Shown in pieces: positions 19,501 to 28,088 of a DNA stretch of 59,044 nucleotides (position 1 is the stretch's first letter; each line of letters starts with the position of its first letter). The stretch is from Chromobacterium piscinae (lineage in GTDB: Bacteria; Pseudomonadota; Gammaproteobacteria; Burkholderiales; Chromobacteriaceae): the NCBI RefSeq assembly GCF_021129175.1, contig NZ_JAJOHV010000011.1:1-59044 (forward strand), given 5' to 3'. Position numbers and translations under genes: made by a program. The notes below the pieces were generated by a model that was not told the DNA's origin, did no database searches, and was given only the letters and a program-made list of their open reading frames with translations.

Positions 19501-22500
19501 TCACCGGCGACAAGGGCATGACCATCAATATGGCCCAAGCTGGCGTGACCATAGCCGAAGGCGGCCAGGGCGACGACGTGATCATGAGCGGCGGCCGCAA
19601 TGGCGTCTACATCAAGGGCGGCACCGGCAACGATATGTTGATCGGCGGCGCCGGCACCGATGTCATCATGGGCGGCAGTGGCCACAACACCATCATCGGC
19701 GGGTCGGGCCAGGCCATCATCACCGCAGGTCCTAGCGGCGACATCATTTACGGCGCGCAGGGCGATTCGGTGATCAACGCCGGCGGCGGCGCGGACACGA
19801 TTTACGGCGGCGCCGGCAACGATGTGATCAAGGTGGGCATGGGCAACGCCACCATAGACGGCGGCGGCGGCACCAATATCGTGCAGTTCCATGGCAGTTA
19901 CGCCGATTACCGCATCATGCCGACAGAGGACGGTGGCTACTGGGTGGCCGACAAGATTCCGCACCGCGACGGCACGGTCTATCTGAAAAACATCCAGAAG
20001 CTGAATTTCAGCGACATCCAGGCGGTGGACCTGTCCCTGCCCAACCCGATGCCGGTGGCCGATACCTTGAGGGTGGACCAGGCGGGCAAGGCTTTCGATC
20101 ATCTGCAGCCGCATCTGATCAGCGCCGCCCAACTGCTGGCCAACGACCAGCGCCTGCGTTCGCAGGGGGCCTTACGCATCGCTTCGGTCGGCAGCGCCCA
20201 GGGCGGAACGGTCAGTCTGACGGCTTCCGGCGATGTGCTGTTCACGCCGACGCCGGGCTATAACGGCGTGATGGGCTTCAAGTACGGCGTCGGCGACGCC
20301 GCCGGCCATGGCAGCTCGGTGGTGCAGGACCTGACCAGCGGCCAGACGGCGCCGATGCAGGCCTCCGTCACCATGCTGACGCCCGAGCTGCCCGATGATC
20401 CGCTGCTGGGCAAGGAATGGTATCTGAGCGATGCCGACATTCTGCCGGTTTGGAAGGATTATTCCGGCAAGGGCGTGCGCATTGCCCAGTTCGAGCCTGG
20501 CGGCGAGTTTGCCGTCGAGCCGGAAATATTCGATTATCGCCACCCCGATCTGGCGCCGAATGTCGACCCCGCCTGGCTGCAGACCATGCAGTCCACCGAC
20601 GCGATGCCTAAGGCGACGTCCAACCACGCCACCATGGTGGCCGGGGTGATGGTCGCCGCCAAGAATGGCCAAGGCGGCGTTGGGGTGGCGTACGACGCCA
20701 CGCTGTCCGGCTACAATCTGGCGAACAGCGGCAGCGATCTGAGCGGCCTGGGCCATATGGTCAGCTACGACATCGCTAACCACAGCTGGGGCTTCAAGAA
20801 TGATTTCGCCTTGAGCAACTATCAGGATGGCACCATAGACACCGCGGCCTCTCTGGTATCCAACGCCCAGTACGCCGCCGACAATGGCCGGGGCGGTTTG
20901 GGAACCGTCATTGTCGCCGCTGGCGGCAATGCCCGCGCCACTGGCGGCAGCGCCCAAGGATCTCTGACTAATAACAACCGCTTCAGCATCGAAGTGGGGG
21001 CCATCAATGCCAAGGGCGATCTGTCCACGCTGCAGATCGGATCGACGCCGTTCTCCAACCCAGGCGCGAGCCTGCTGGTATCGGCGCCAGGCAGCAATGT
21101 GGCCAGCACCAGTCAGATGGTGATGACCGATCAGGGGTCGACCTTCGGCAATGCCTACAGCACGATGGAGGGCACCAGCTTTGCTACGCCGATTGTCTCA
21201 GGGGTGGTGGCGCTGATGCTGCAGGCCAATCCGCATCTGGGTTATCGCGATGTGCAGGAAATCCTCGCGCTGACGGCGCGCCAGATTAGCGATGCGGCCA
21301 CCAGCTGGGATCAGAACGCCGCCAGCAACTGGAATGGCGGCGGCATGCACGTCAGCCATGATTATGGTTTCGGCGAGGTGGACGCTCGGGCGGCGGTGCG
21401 CTTGGCCGAGAGCTGGATGACGCAGCAAACCGGTGCCAACGAGGTGGTCTACAGCGCAGCCAGCGGCCAGCTCAACCTCGTCGCCAACGGCGGCGCGGTG
21501 ATACAGTCCGCGCTGGCGATGCAGAGCGGTTTGCAGATCGAGCACGTCGAGGTGGATCTGGACGCCGCGGTCGGCCGGCTTGGCGATGTCGTGGTGAGTT
21601 TGGTGGCGCCCAACGGCACCCGGAGCATTCTGCTGAACCGCGAAGGCAAGGTTCCCGCCGGCTTCAAGGGCGCGAGCGATGCCGATGTCGGTAGCACGCG
21701 CAGCGGTGCCTTCCGCTACACCTTCATGACCACCCACGACTGGGGGGAGCTGTCTACCGGCAACTGGACACTGCAGGTCAGCGATGCCAATGGCGGCCAG
21801 CCGGTGACGCTGAATCACTGGGCGCTGCGCCTGTATGGTCAGGCGGCGACGGCGGACCATACCTTCTATTACACCGATGAATACAAGGCTCAGGTGCAGG
21901 CCAATGGCCAAAGGGCTGTGCTGGATGCCGCCGTCGCGGCAGCGGGCGGTGGCCGCAACACCATAGACGCGGCGGCCATCAGCGGCGACGTGAGCATCAA
22001 TTTGCGGACCGGCGAGGCCAATCTGGCCGGCACGGCGCTGGCTGTGCGCAGTCCGGGCGCGATCCAGAATCTGGTTTCCGGTGATGGCAATGACACCCTG
22101 GTCGCCGGCGACGCCGATGCGCTGCTGGATGGCGGACGGGGTCGGAACACCTTGGTCGGCGGCGCGGGCAAGGACTTGTTCGTTGTTCATCGACGCGACC
22201 AGGGCTTGGACACCATCGCGAACTTCCGTCCCGGCAGCGGGGAGTTGATCGACCTGGTGGGTTTCGCTGGCAAACGTTTCCAAGATCTGGTTCTGACGCA
22301 GCAGGGCAATGACGTGTCTATCGACCTGGGCGCGGGGCAGCACATCCTCGTGCAAAACGTGCAGGTCGGTAGCCTGAATGCCGCGAATTTTGTCTTCCAG
22401 GACAGCCTAACTGTTCCGGCTTCCTACATCCAAAGCGGGGCGTCGCCTTCGCAGCCGTTGCCTGCCGGAAGCGGCACGATCGCATTGAAGGGCGGCGCAG

Positions 22501-25500
22501 CCGGCATTTCCTTGTCCACTTCGGCTACTGGCCAGATGGTGGCTTCGCTCGCGGGCACAGTCTATAGCCACGACGCGGCCACGTCCGATGTGTTCGAGGT
22601 GCAAAAGCAGGACGGTGCCAAGGATCTCTCCAATGCGGTGCGCGGCTTCAAGCACGGCATAGACAAGATAGATCTGCGACCGCTCGGCATCAGCAACTTT
22701 GCAGATCTCGATATCGCACTCAGCCAGCGGATGGTGATCAACGGCCTGGCTCAAGTTCACGGCACCATGGTTGGCAGCAAGGCTTTGGGCAGCAATGGCA
22801 AGCCGTTGAATCTGGTGTATCTGGACACGATCGATCCTGCCCAACTGAGTGCCGACGATTTCATATTCTCCCCGCCCAAGCCCGGCCAGGCTGGCACGGT
22901 AGATCAGCCAGTGGCGCCGGCGAACGGGATTGCCGGCAATGGCGTCCAGACGGTAACGCCGAACAGGGTCGATGCGACGACTATCGTGGGTACCTCTCAG
23001 GGTATAGTCAGGACGACCGATGAGCATGGGCGGCCGCAGATTCAGTCCGCGATTGATATGGCCTTGCCAGAGGACGTGGACAGTCTGCGCTTGACCGGTT
23101 CGGCCAATATCATTGGCATGGCGAACCATCATGGTGACACCTTGACGGCCAATGACGGCAACGATGTGCTGATTGGTGGTGATGGCGACGACGTGCTGGT
23201 CGCCGGCAAGGGCCGCGACCGCTTGATCGGCGGCGCCGGCCACAATACCTATGTAGTGTCGCTCAATGGCGGCCGTGTCCAGGTCGAGGCCAATGCGGGG
23301 CGGCTGGACACGCTTTCGATGCAAGGCGTGCAGGCCGATATGGTGCAGATGGCGCGGCAGGGCAAGGATCTGCTTCTTTCCGTGCGTGATGGTCAAGGGC
23401 AGTTTGCCGAAGTCGTGCTGCAAGGTCAGGGAGATGGCCGAGGGGTAGGCAGCGTCGTCTTGGCCGACCGCACCTTGTCCGCCGCTGCGCTGGACAATCT
23501 GCTGGCCAATGGCAACGTGCAGGCCAGCCAGCCTGCGCTGACCTCCACGGCCAAGGCTGGCGAGACATGGAAGTTCACCTTGCCGGACGGGCTTTTCAGC
23601 GCTACCGCCAGTGGCGATGCTCTCCATTACCAGGCTACTCTGGCCAATGGTGCCTCGCTGCCGGACTGGCTGAAGTTTGATCCGCGGACACGGCAGTTGA
23701 CCGGCACGCCGACCAATCAGATGGCGGGAGCGGTAGCCTTGCAGCTGACGGCCATTGATATGGCCGGCAAATCTGCTGTTTCGACGCTGACCGTGCAGGT
23801 GCAGCCGGATTACCAGGCTCCTACGGTTGGCTTGTCCCTGCCGGCCCAGTTCGCCGCGCCGGAAAAGACCTGGCAATTCGCGCTGCCGGACGGGCTGTTC
23901 CGCGAAAACGTGCCGGGCGATACGCTGGCAATCAAAGCGACGCTGGCCAATGGCGATCCTCTGCCATCCTGGCTTTCCTTCGATGAGAAGCGGGGTGTCC
24001 TGTCCGGACAGCCTGTTAATCAGGTAGCTGGCGATCTGGTCATCAAGTTGACGGCAACCGATATGGGCGGCTTGTCCGCCAGCACCGTGCTGCCGTTGCA
24101 TGTCCAACCGGCAGGCGGGGCGCCGCAGGTGGCGCACGGTGTGCCGGATCAAACGATCAAGGCCGGACAACCGTGGCAATACACTTTGCCGGCGGATGTC
24201 TTCAAGGAGAGCATCGCCGGCGATGCATTGCGCTACAGCATAGGCATGGCAAACGGAGGAGCATTGCCTGACTGGTTGCATGTGGACGCCCAGTCCGGTC
24301 AATTGAGTGGTACGCCTCGCAATGCGCAGGCGGGAACGCTGGCCTTGTCGGTGACCGCGACAGATCAGGCGGGGCTGAGCAGCCAGACTACCGTCAATCT
24401 GCAGGTGACGCCGACCTACCAGGCTCCGACCGTGTCTCAGACTTTGCCGGCCCAGGCGCTGACATCCGGAAGCGCATGGTCATGGACGATGCCGGCTGGG
24501 CTCTTCCAAGAGTCGGTCTCGGGAGACTCTCTGCGTTATAGCGTCACCATGGCGAACGGCGACCCGCTACCCGCCTGGCTCAGCTTCGATCCGGCGAGCG
24601 GCGTGCTGGCCGGCATGCCGACCAATCAGACGACCGGGACTATGGCTTTGCAGCTGGTCGCAACCGATATGGGCGGCTTGTCGGCGGGTACTCCGTTGAG
24701 TCTCAATGTCTCGCCGCGCTATCAGGCGCCGGACGTGATGCATCCGTTGCCGGACCAGACCTTGTCTGCCGGTACGGCTTGGCAGTTTGCGCTGCCGACG
24801 GACCTATTCCATGAGGCGGTGCCTGGGGACACGCTGTCGCTGCGTGTGACCTTGGACAATGGCGACCCGTTGCCCGCTTGGGTGCAGTTTGATCCAATCA
24901 GCAAGACGCTGAGCGGACTGCCGACCGATCAAACGACGGGCTCGCTGAAGCTGAAAGTCACAGCTTCCGATCAGGGCGGCTTGAGCAATAGCGCGGCCAT
25001 CAGCGTAACGGTGAATCCGGTGTATCAGGCGCCGAAGGCCAGCAAGGTATTCGATGCTCAGGATGTCGTTGTCGGCAAGCAATGGTCGTATGCCTTGGCA
25101 AACCAGGTGTTCACTTCGGCAGTGGCCGGCGATACGTTGAGCTACAGCGTGGCGATGCGTGATGGAAGCGCCTTGCCTGGCTGGCTGAAGCTTGATCCGG
25201 CAACTGGCGTGTTGAGCGGTTTGCCGGCTGGCAATAGCAATGCTTCGCTGGATATGGTCGTCACCGCGAGCGATATGGCGGGATTGAAGAGCAATATGCC
25301 GCTTAGCTTGACCTTGCGTGGCGATAGTTCTCTGCAGGATGCGGATAGTCAGCCACAGGATCAGAATTTGCAGGTTGGAACACCATGGTCCTATACGCTT
25401 CCCGCTGGGATGATCAAGGGCAGTTGGTCGGACAGATATAATGTGGCGATGGCGGATGGTAGTCCACTACCGTCCTGGCTGACGTATGACTCTTTCAATG

Positions 25501-27806
25501 GCGCATTGTATGGCACGCCGCCTGCGCAGACCTCCGCGCCGATAACGCTGAAGATTACTGCAGCGTTTGGTGGTGGTAGTGACGGAAAGGTTTTGCATTT
25601 GCAAGTGGGGGCTGCTCAGCAGCAGCCGGCTGGCGGCATCGCGTTGCCGTTGCAGCATCTGCGTGCGGGCACTCGCTGGTCGTATATGTTGCCTCCAGGC
25701 CTGTTGTCGCAGAACCGTTCTGCCAGTTATTCCGCCACCTTGCTGGATGGCTCGCCGCTGCCGGCTTGGTTGCAGTTTTCTTCTTGGAGCGGGATTGTCA
25801 GCGGGATGCCGACGGATCAAATGACTGGAAATGTTGCGATCAAGATCAGTACCGGAGGTATGTGGGGAGAGCCGCTGAAGAGCACTGAGTTGGATCTGCA
25901 AATCCGTCCAGTATACCATGCGCCGACTGCATCAACACCGGCCGGTGTGCAAGGCATGATTGCCAATCAGCCGTGGCAGTTTAATGCCGCAGGCCTGTTT
26001 GCAGAGGATATCCCCGGGGATAGCCTGACTTACAAGGCAAGCTTGGCCAATGGTCAAGCGCTGCCGGCCTGGCTGGCGTTGGACCCGGTGTCCGGCAAGC
26101 TATCGGGCACACCCGATGTCCAGGCTGTCGGCGACTTGTCCATCCAATTGACTGCAACCGATCTGGGGGGGCTGGCCGCCGCGACGACCTTGAACTTGCA
26201 TGTATGCCCGCACGGACAGGCACCGGTGCTGGGCAAGCCGCTTGGTCCGCAAACCTTCAAGGCAGGAACCATTGGCAGCTATGTACTGCCGGCCGATCTG
26301 TTCAGCGAGCCGGTTGTCGGAGATACCTTGCGCTACACGGTGACGCTGGAAAATGGCAACCCCCTGCCGGACTGGCTGAGCTTCGCGCCAGAAACCGGTT
26401 CGCTGCGCGCGAGTCCGGGCAATGCCAACGCCGGTACGTTCAATCTCAAAGTGACTGCCACCGATCTTGCTGGGTTGTCGACCAGCACGGCGCTTCCTGT
26501 GGCCGTGGTGTCCGCCTACGCGGTACCCAGAGTCAATTATGGGACGCATGTCATGCTGACACCGGGGGCCGCCTGGTCGTATACATTGCCGTCTGGCATG
26601 TTCAGCTCGGGCGTGGACGGGGATACCCTGAGTTATGGCGTGACCTTGAGCAATGGCGATCCGATACCAGCATGGTTGCATTTCGATCCGGGCCACTTGG
26701 CGCTGAGTGGCACACCGGTCGCGGGCAGCAGCGGCGTTCTCGGCCTGAAGGTGACGGCAACCGATATGGGAGGATTGGCGGCGAGTTCTTCGCTGGATCT
26801 GGTGTTCCAGCCGCATATCGCGACGCCGGATGCGAGCGGCAATCTGCCCAAGGGGAATGACGGCGTGTTTCTGGTCGATTCGTTCCAGTCGGCCACCGGC
26901 GGCGATGAGGACAGAACTGCCGTGGTGAACGGAACATTCGGCAATCTTGTCTTGGGCAACGGCAACAACACCGTGTTCATCGGCGGAGCGATGGGCAAGT
27001 TGACATTGGGGAACGGCAACAACACTGTGGTCGCTCAGCAAGGCAGCAATACCATCACGCTTGGCAACGGCCGCAATACAATTACGACGGAAAGCACCGC
27101 TTCCAGCGTGACGCTGCAGTTGGGGGATGGCAACAATGCCGTTTCGATGGCCGGGTTCTACAATACGGTCAATCTCGGGAAAGGCAATAACACGCTGGAT
27201 TACATTACAGGAGGCGGCACGCTGAATTTCAATGCCTCGGCGACCGCCGACCATCTGTGGTTCAAGCGCATGGGGCAAAATCTCGAAATCGACGTTGTCG
27301 GCTCCGCCGAGCAAGTGACCTTGTTGCATTGGTTCGATTCGGGCCGCTCCGGCGTCTCGATACGATCCGGCGATAACAGGTCTCTGGGCTTTAATAGTGT
27401 CGACAAGCTGGTTCAGGCGATGGCGGCACTTGCGCCTCCGCCGGCTACGGTGACCAGTCTGCCAGCGGATTACCTGAAGACACTAGCGCCGGCACTTTCG
27501 TCCAGCTGGGGATTCGAGGTGGTTCCGGGGAGCGCTGGAACGAGCACGAACAAGCCGCTGACGCCGCCGGGAGGTGTTGATCTGACGGTTACCGGCAAGC
27601 CGCTGACGCCGCCGGGAGGTGTTGATCTGACCGTTACTGGCAAGTCATTGACCCCACCGGGTGGTCACGAGTCCCTGGGTGTTAATGGTGCCGATAAGCT
27701 GGTTCAGGCCATGGCGGCATTTGTGCCTCCACCAGCTACGACGAGTATTTTGGCGTCGAGTTACCAAAAGGCGTCGGCTCCGACTCTTGCATCTAGTTGG
27801 GGGTAA
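16530..27806 (+). CDS. Giant RTX protein: lipase-like, subtilisin-like and cadherin-like repeats
   Basis: 3758 residues, no signal peptide, as expected for type I export. In order: a lipase-like alpha/beta hydrolase domain (about 1-290; nucleophile motif GDSKG with S146); a LysM-like segment (549-592); a DPLVLDLSGKGIG region (708) with two EF-hand-like loops (D798, D820); RTX repeats (934-1120); a cadherin-like stretch; a subtilisin-like S8 domain (about 1288-1600; H1366, N1467, GTSFATP S1550, with E1322 where Asp is usual); a proprotein-convertase P-domain (1645-1772); RTX repeats (1851-1900, 2200-2250); eleven cadherin-like repeats (2337-3427); LGNGNN repeats (3470-3560); an LWFKRMGQNLEIDVVG segment; and a duplicated C-terminal tail. 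Such proteins act outside the cell as toxins, adhesins or exoenzymes. Two enzyme-like domains in one RTX protein is unusual. Catalytic function is inferred, not shown. Confidence 0.88.
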   Translation: MSTRIDLSADKQVLLRAAYTAMDQTYGKTAAGYQLQGIDNSGNGKKLPWDVPPGWVITRSVEDPGQGGKVVIYRNEASNQVMAVAMGTNGNGDMAGWNSNFQDFGMSQWHSQHLDVNGKTLKDNVYEALNKALETPGAQLVCAGDSKGGAIAQFICADIVLERDSYKTRLKNLAAVSNESMAVIANSAPGSEAELSSAYGHFDPQLFAGISSFYSAARMEDHSATEIVSQTGGAYLANTGNTLHYFDQGVGLDSDRIDHNANKWVYLHRLAYSGVDGMEAIGGDFSRLSAAPRDNRNLDDMVMLGGWLSSIGKGDSVTTPEAASRIGASFICGFAAAPLSAGKGALEGRFGWETVAGLGSLGLWASGFGPLLMGACAVPVAGSNAAKFFGDPKLVTSNTDLPTYITMVGAPKDAPAGSQRYFGMTSTGGRYVVDLDDHGSGQMFCEESQERSQLTIQPGRVDISRFDAKTGEALSDGVFQCTPSGATMTHFSPQGPNAPVKLSSVDVLSWNATTLPWAQTQILDGNAANAAGHAPLNANQFAVDATHRDWASISAATGVSVNDLITANPGSSIVTQFPAGQVINLPAADNHLAPSISIHPDPIPQSRTQGEGEAMDLTRQGFIDHSATLSIGFGNGMLNHTDLVSTTAASMASACIRPGEVQNDNNDFTNNAIAKAILAPASMDAWASLNAATIGSQSANCMNQVYIDPLVLDLSGKGIGLTSFQSNPVLFDIDHSGTLKRTGWTDGQTGFLAVANADGKVTDISQMFSQYFGGQAGSNGGVGTAPYANGFAALAAQDSNKDGVIDANDAIWNSLRVWVDANHDGKVGSGEMKSMADLGITRIDLHAQQTHQVIGGNIVTGTATFVMQGQTHVAADVNLVSDPTGNTFESGQGGTTIHSSSTGPNGKREVKTYQDAGSANVTLDAAKLGVDNLYAGSGNDTLIAAAGGSWLVGGGGSNVYQGGAGNDVFVVSAKDDPANIHGGGGTDMLVITGDKGMTINMAQAGVTIAEGGQGDDVIMSGGRNGVYIKGGTGNDMLIGGAGTDVIMGGSGHNTIIGGSGQAIITAGPSGDIIYGAQGDSVINAGGGADTIYGGAGNDVIKVGMGNATIDGGGGTNIVQFHGSYADYRIMPTEDGGYWVADKIPHRDGTVYLKNIQKLNFSDIQAVDLSLPNPMPVADTLRVDQAGKAFDHLQPHLISAAQLLANDQRLRSQGALRIASVGSAQGGTVSLTASGDVLFTPTPGYNGVMGFKYGVGDAAGHGSSVVQDLTSGQTAPMQASVTMLTPELPDDPLLGKEWYLSDADILPVWKDYSGKGVRIAQFEPGGEFAVEPEIFDYRHPDLAPNVDPAWLQTMQSTDAMPKATSNHATMVAGVMVAAKNGQGGVGVAYDATLSGYNLANSGSDLSGLGHMVSYDIANHSWGFKNDFALSNYQDGTIDTAASLVSNAQYAADNGRGGLGTVIVAAGGNARATGGSAQGSLTNNNRFSIEVGAINAKGDLSTLQIGSTPFSNPGASLLVSAPGSNVASTSQMVMTDQGSTFGNAYSTMEGTSFATPIVSGVVALMLQANPHLGYRDVQEILALTARQISDAATSWDQNAASNWNGGGMHVSHDYGFGEVDARAAVRLAESWMTQQTGANEVVYSAASGQLNLVANGGAVIQSALAMQSGLQIEHVEVDLDAAVGRLGDVVVSLVAPNGTRSILLNREGKVPAGFKGASDADVGSTRSGAFRYTFMTTHDWGELSTGNWTLQVSDANGGQPVTLNHWALRLYGQAATADHTFYYTDEYKAQVQANGQRAVLDAAVAAAGGGRNTIDAAAISGDVSINLRTGEANLAGTALAVRSPGAIQNLVSGDGNDTLVAGDADALLDGGRGRNTLVGGAGKDLFVVHRRDQGLDTIANFRPGSGELIDLVGFAGKRFQDLVLTQQGNDVSIDLGAGQHILVQNVQVGSLNAANFVFQDSLTVPASYIQSGASPSQPLPAGSGTIALKGGAAGISLSTSATGQMVASLAGTVYSHDAATSDVFEVQKQDGAKDLSNAVRGFKHGIDKIDLRPLGISNFADLDIALSQRMVINGLAQVHGTMVGSKALGSNGKPLNLVYLDTIDPAQLSADDFIFSPPKPGQAGTVDQPVAPANGIAGNGVQTVTPNRVDATTIVGTSQGIVRTTDEHGRPQIQSAIDMALPEDVDSLRLTGSANIIGMANHHGDTLTANDGNDVLIGGDGDDVLVAGKGRDRLIGGAGHNTYVVSLNGGRVQVEANAGRLDTLSMQGVQADMVQMARQGKDLLLSVRDGQGQFAEVVLQGQGDGRGVGSVVLADRTLSAAALDNLLANGNVQASQPALTSTAKAGETWKFTLPDGLFSATASGDALHYQATLANGASLPDWLKFDPRTRQLTGTPTNQMAGAVALQLTAIDMAGKSAVSTLTVQVQPDYQAPTVGLSLPAQFAAPEKTWQFALPDGLFRENVPGDTLAIKATLANGDPLPSWLSFDEKRGVLSGQPVNQVAGDLVIKLTATDMGGLSASTVLPLHVQPAGGAPQVAHGVPDQTIKAGQPWQYTLPADVFKESIAGDALRYSIGMANGGALPDWLHVDAQSGQLSGTPRNAQAGTLALSVTATDQAGLSSQTTVNLQVTPTYQAPTVSQTLPAQALTSGSAWSWTMPAGLFQESVSGDSLRYSVTMANGDPLPAWLSFDPASGVLAGMPTNQTTGTMALQLVATDMGGLSAGTPLSLNVSPRYQAPDVMHPLPDQTLSAGTAWQFALPTDLFHEAVPGDTLSLRVTLDNGDPLPAWVQFDPISKTLSGLPTDQTTGSLKLKVTASDQGGLSNSAAISVTVNPVYQAPKASKVFDAQDVVVGKQWSYALANQVFTSAVAGDTLSYSVAMRDGSALPGWLKLDPATGVLSGLPAGNSNASLDMVVTASDMAGLKSNMPLSLTLRGDSSLQDADSQPQDQNLQVGTPWSYTLPAGMIKGSWSDRYNVAMADGSPLPSWLTYDSFNGALYGTPPAQTSAPITLKITAAFGGGSDGKVLHLQVGAAQQQPAGGIALPLQHLRAGTRWSYMLPPGLLSQNRSASYSATLLDGSPLPAWLQFSSWSGIVSGMPTDQMTGNVAIKISTGGMWGEPLKSTELDLQIRPVYHAPTASTPAGVQGMIANQPWQFNAAGLFAEDIPGDSLTYKASLANGQALPAWLALDPVSGKLSGTPDVQAVGDLSIQLTATDLGGLAAATTLNLHVCPHGQAPVLGKPLGPQTFKAGTIGSYVLPADLFSEPVVGDTLRYTVTLENGNPLPDWLSFAPETGSLRASPGNANAGTFNLKVTATDLAGLSTSTALPVAVVSAYAVPRVNYGTHVMLTPGAAWSYTLPSGMFSSGVDGDTLSYGVTLSNGDPIPAWLHFDPGHLALSGTPVAGSSGVLGLKVTATDMGGLAASSSLDLVFQPHIATPDASGNLPKGNDGVFLVDSFQSATGGDEDRTAVVNGTFGNLVLGNGNNTVFIGGAMGKLTLGNGNNTVVAQQGSNTITLGNGRNTITTESTASSVTLQLGDGNNAVSMAGFYNTVNLGKGNNTLDYITGGGTLNFNASATADHLWFKRMGQNLEIDVVGSAEQVTLLHWFDSGRSGVSIRSGDNRSLGFNSVDKLVQAMAALAPPPATVTSLPADYLKTLAPALSSSWGFEVVPGSAGTSTNKPLTPPGGVDLTVTGKPLTPPGGVDLTVTGKSLTPPGGHESLGVNGADKLVQAMAAFVPPPATTSILASSYQKASAPTLASSWG
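19329..19890 (+). repeat. RTX calcium-binding nonapeptide repeats, block 1
   Basis: Repeats of the GGxGxDxxx type, for example GGTGNDMLIGGAGTDVIMGG and GGGADTIYGGAGNDVI. They form calcium-binding beta-rolls and drive folding after export. Two shorter blocks follow near 22080-22230 and 23130-23280. Confidence 0.85.
23540..26820 (+). repeat. Eleven tandem cadherin-like (CADG/He_PIG-type) domains
   Basis: About 300 bp per unit. Each unit carries W.(Y/F).(L/M)P.(G/D)(L/V)F near its start, then a GD.L.Y...(L/M)(A/D/E)(N/D)G..(L/I)P.W(L/V) motif, then SG.P....G.......(A/S).D..GL. Units 7 and 8 (about 25330-25910) are shortened and lack the GDxL motif; the remaining nine are close relatives. The array probably forms an extended stalk. 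Confidence 0.85.
27552..27665 (+). repeat. 45-bp tandem repeat near the RTX C-terminus
   Basis: Two nearly perfect units (27552-27596, 27597-27641) encoding KPLTPPGGVDLTVTG and a diverged third (27642-27665, KSLTPPGG). They separate two copies of the terminal tail: LVQAMAALAPPPA...SSSWG (from about 27400) and LVQAMAAFVPPPA...ASSWG (from about 27697). Confidence 0.9.
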
Positions 27807-27829
27807 TGCTGTTGTTTGAGTAAGGTGAA

Positions 27830-27859
27830 CGCCCATGCTGCGCATGGGCGTTTTAATTT
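27830..27859 (+). terminator. Intrinsic terminator of the RTX transcription unit
   Basis: Perfect 9-bp stem CGCCCATGC (27830-27838) / GCATGGGCG (27842-27850), 3-nt loop, then TTTTAATTTT. It lies 24 bp after the RTX stop. Confidence 0.9.
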
Positions 27860-27940
27860 TGCCTCAATGGCGTCCGGCCGATAGCCAATTTTATTGAGCC
27901 GGGTGTTTGGTCTGTCTCGGCCCCCGTGGACAGCGGGTTA

Positions 27941-27988
27941 AGCACTATGGACTGTCCCGGCTCCTGTAGGCATTCCTGTCTTATGATT
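27941..27988 (+). mobile_element. IS3-type end remnant (copy C)
   Basis: AGCACTATGGACTGTCCC, then GGCTCCTGTAGGCATTCCTG and TCTTATGATT. The core is the same as copy B (8661-8710) in the same orientation, and GGACTGTCCC matches copy A. With copy B it brackets the secretion/RTX locus. The gap 27860-28088 holds nothing else that I can identify. Confidence 0.6.
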
Positions 27989-28088
27989 GGACTGCGGAGA
28001 CCTTTTAAGGGTTGCTATTGGGAGCACTTGTACCAGTAGTGCATTTGCATATACTGTGGCTCCATTCTGATCAACTTCGCGTTCACCA

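Noticed and set aside
19227-22355. Long antisense frames opposite the RTX gene (301, 261 and 385 codons)
   Set aside because: They arise from the repetitive GGxGxD and Ala-rich coding of the RTX gene; no family features.
23540-26820. Regular repeats of about 300 bp considered as a possible CRISPR or DNA repeat array
   Set aside because: Unit length, coding frame and the protein motif show cadherin-like domains; no short identical repeats with unique spacers exist here or elsewhere in the window.
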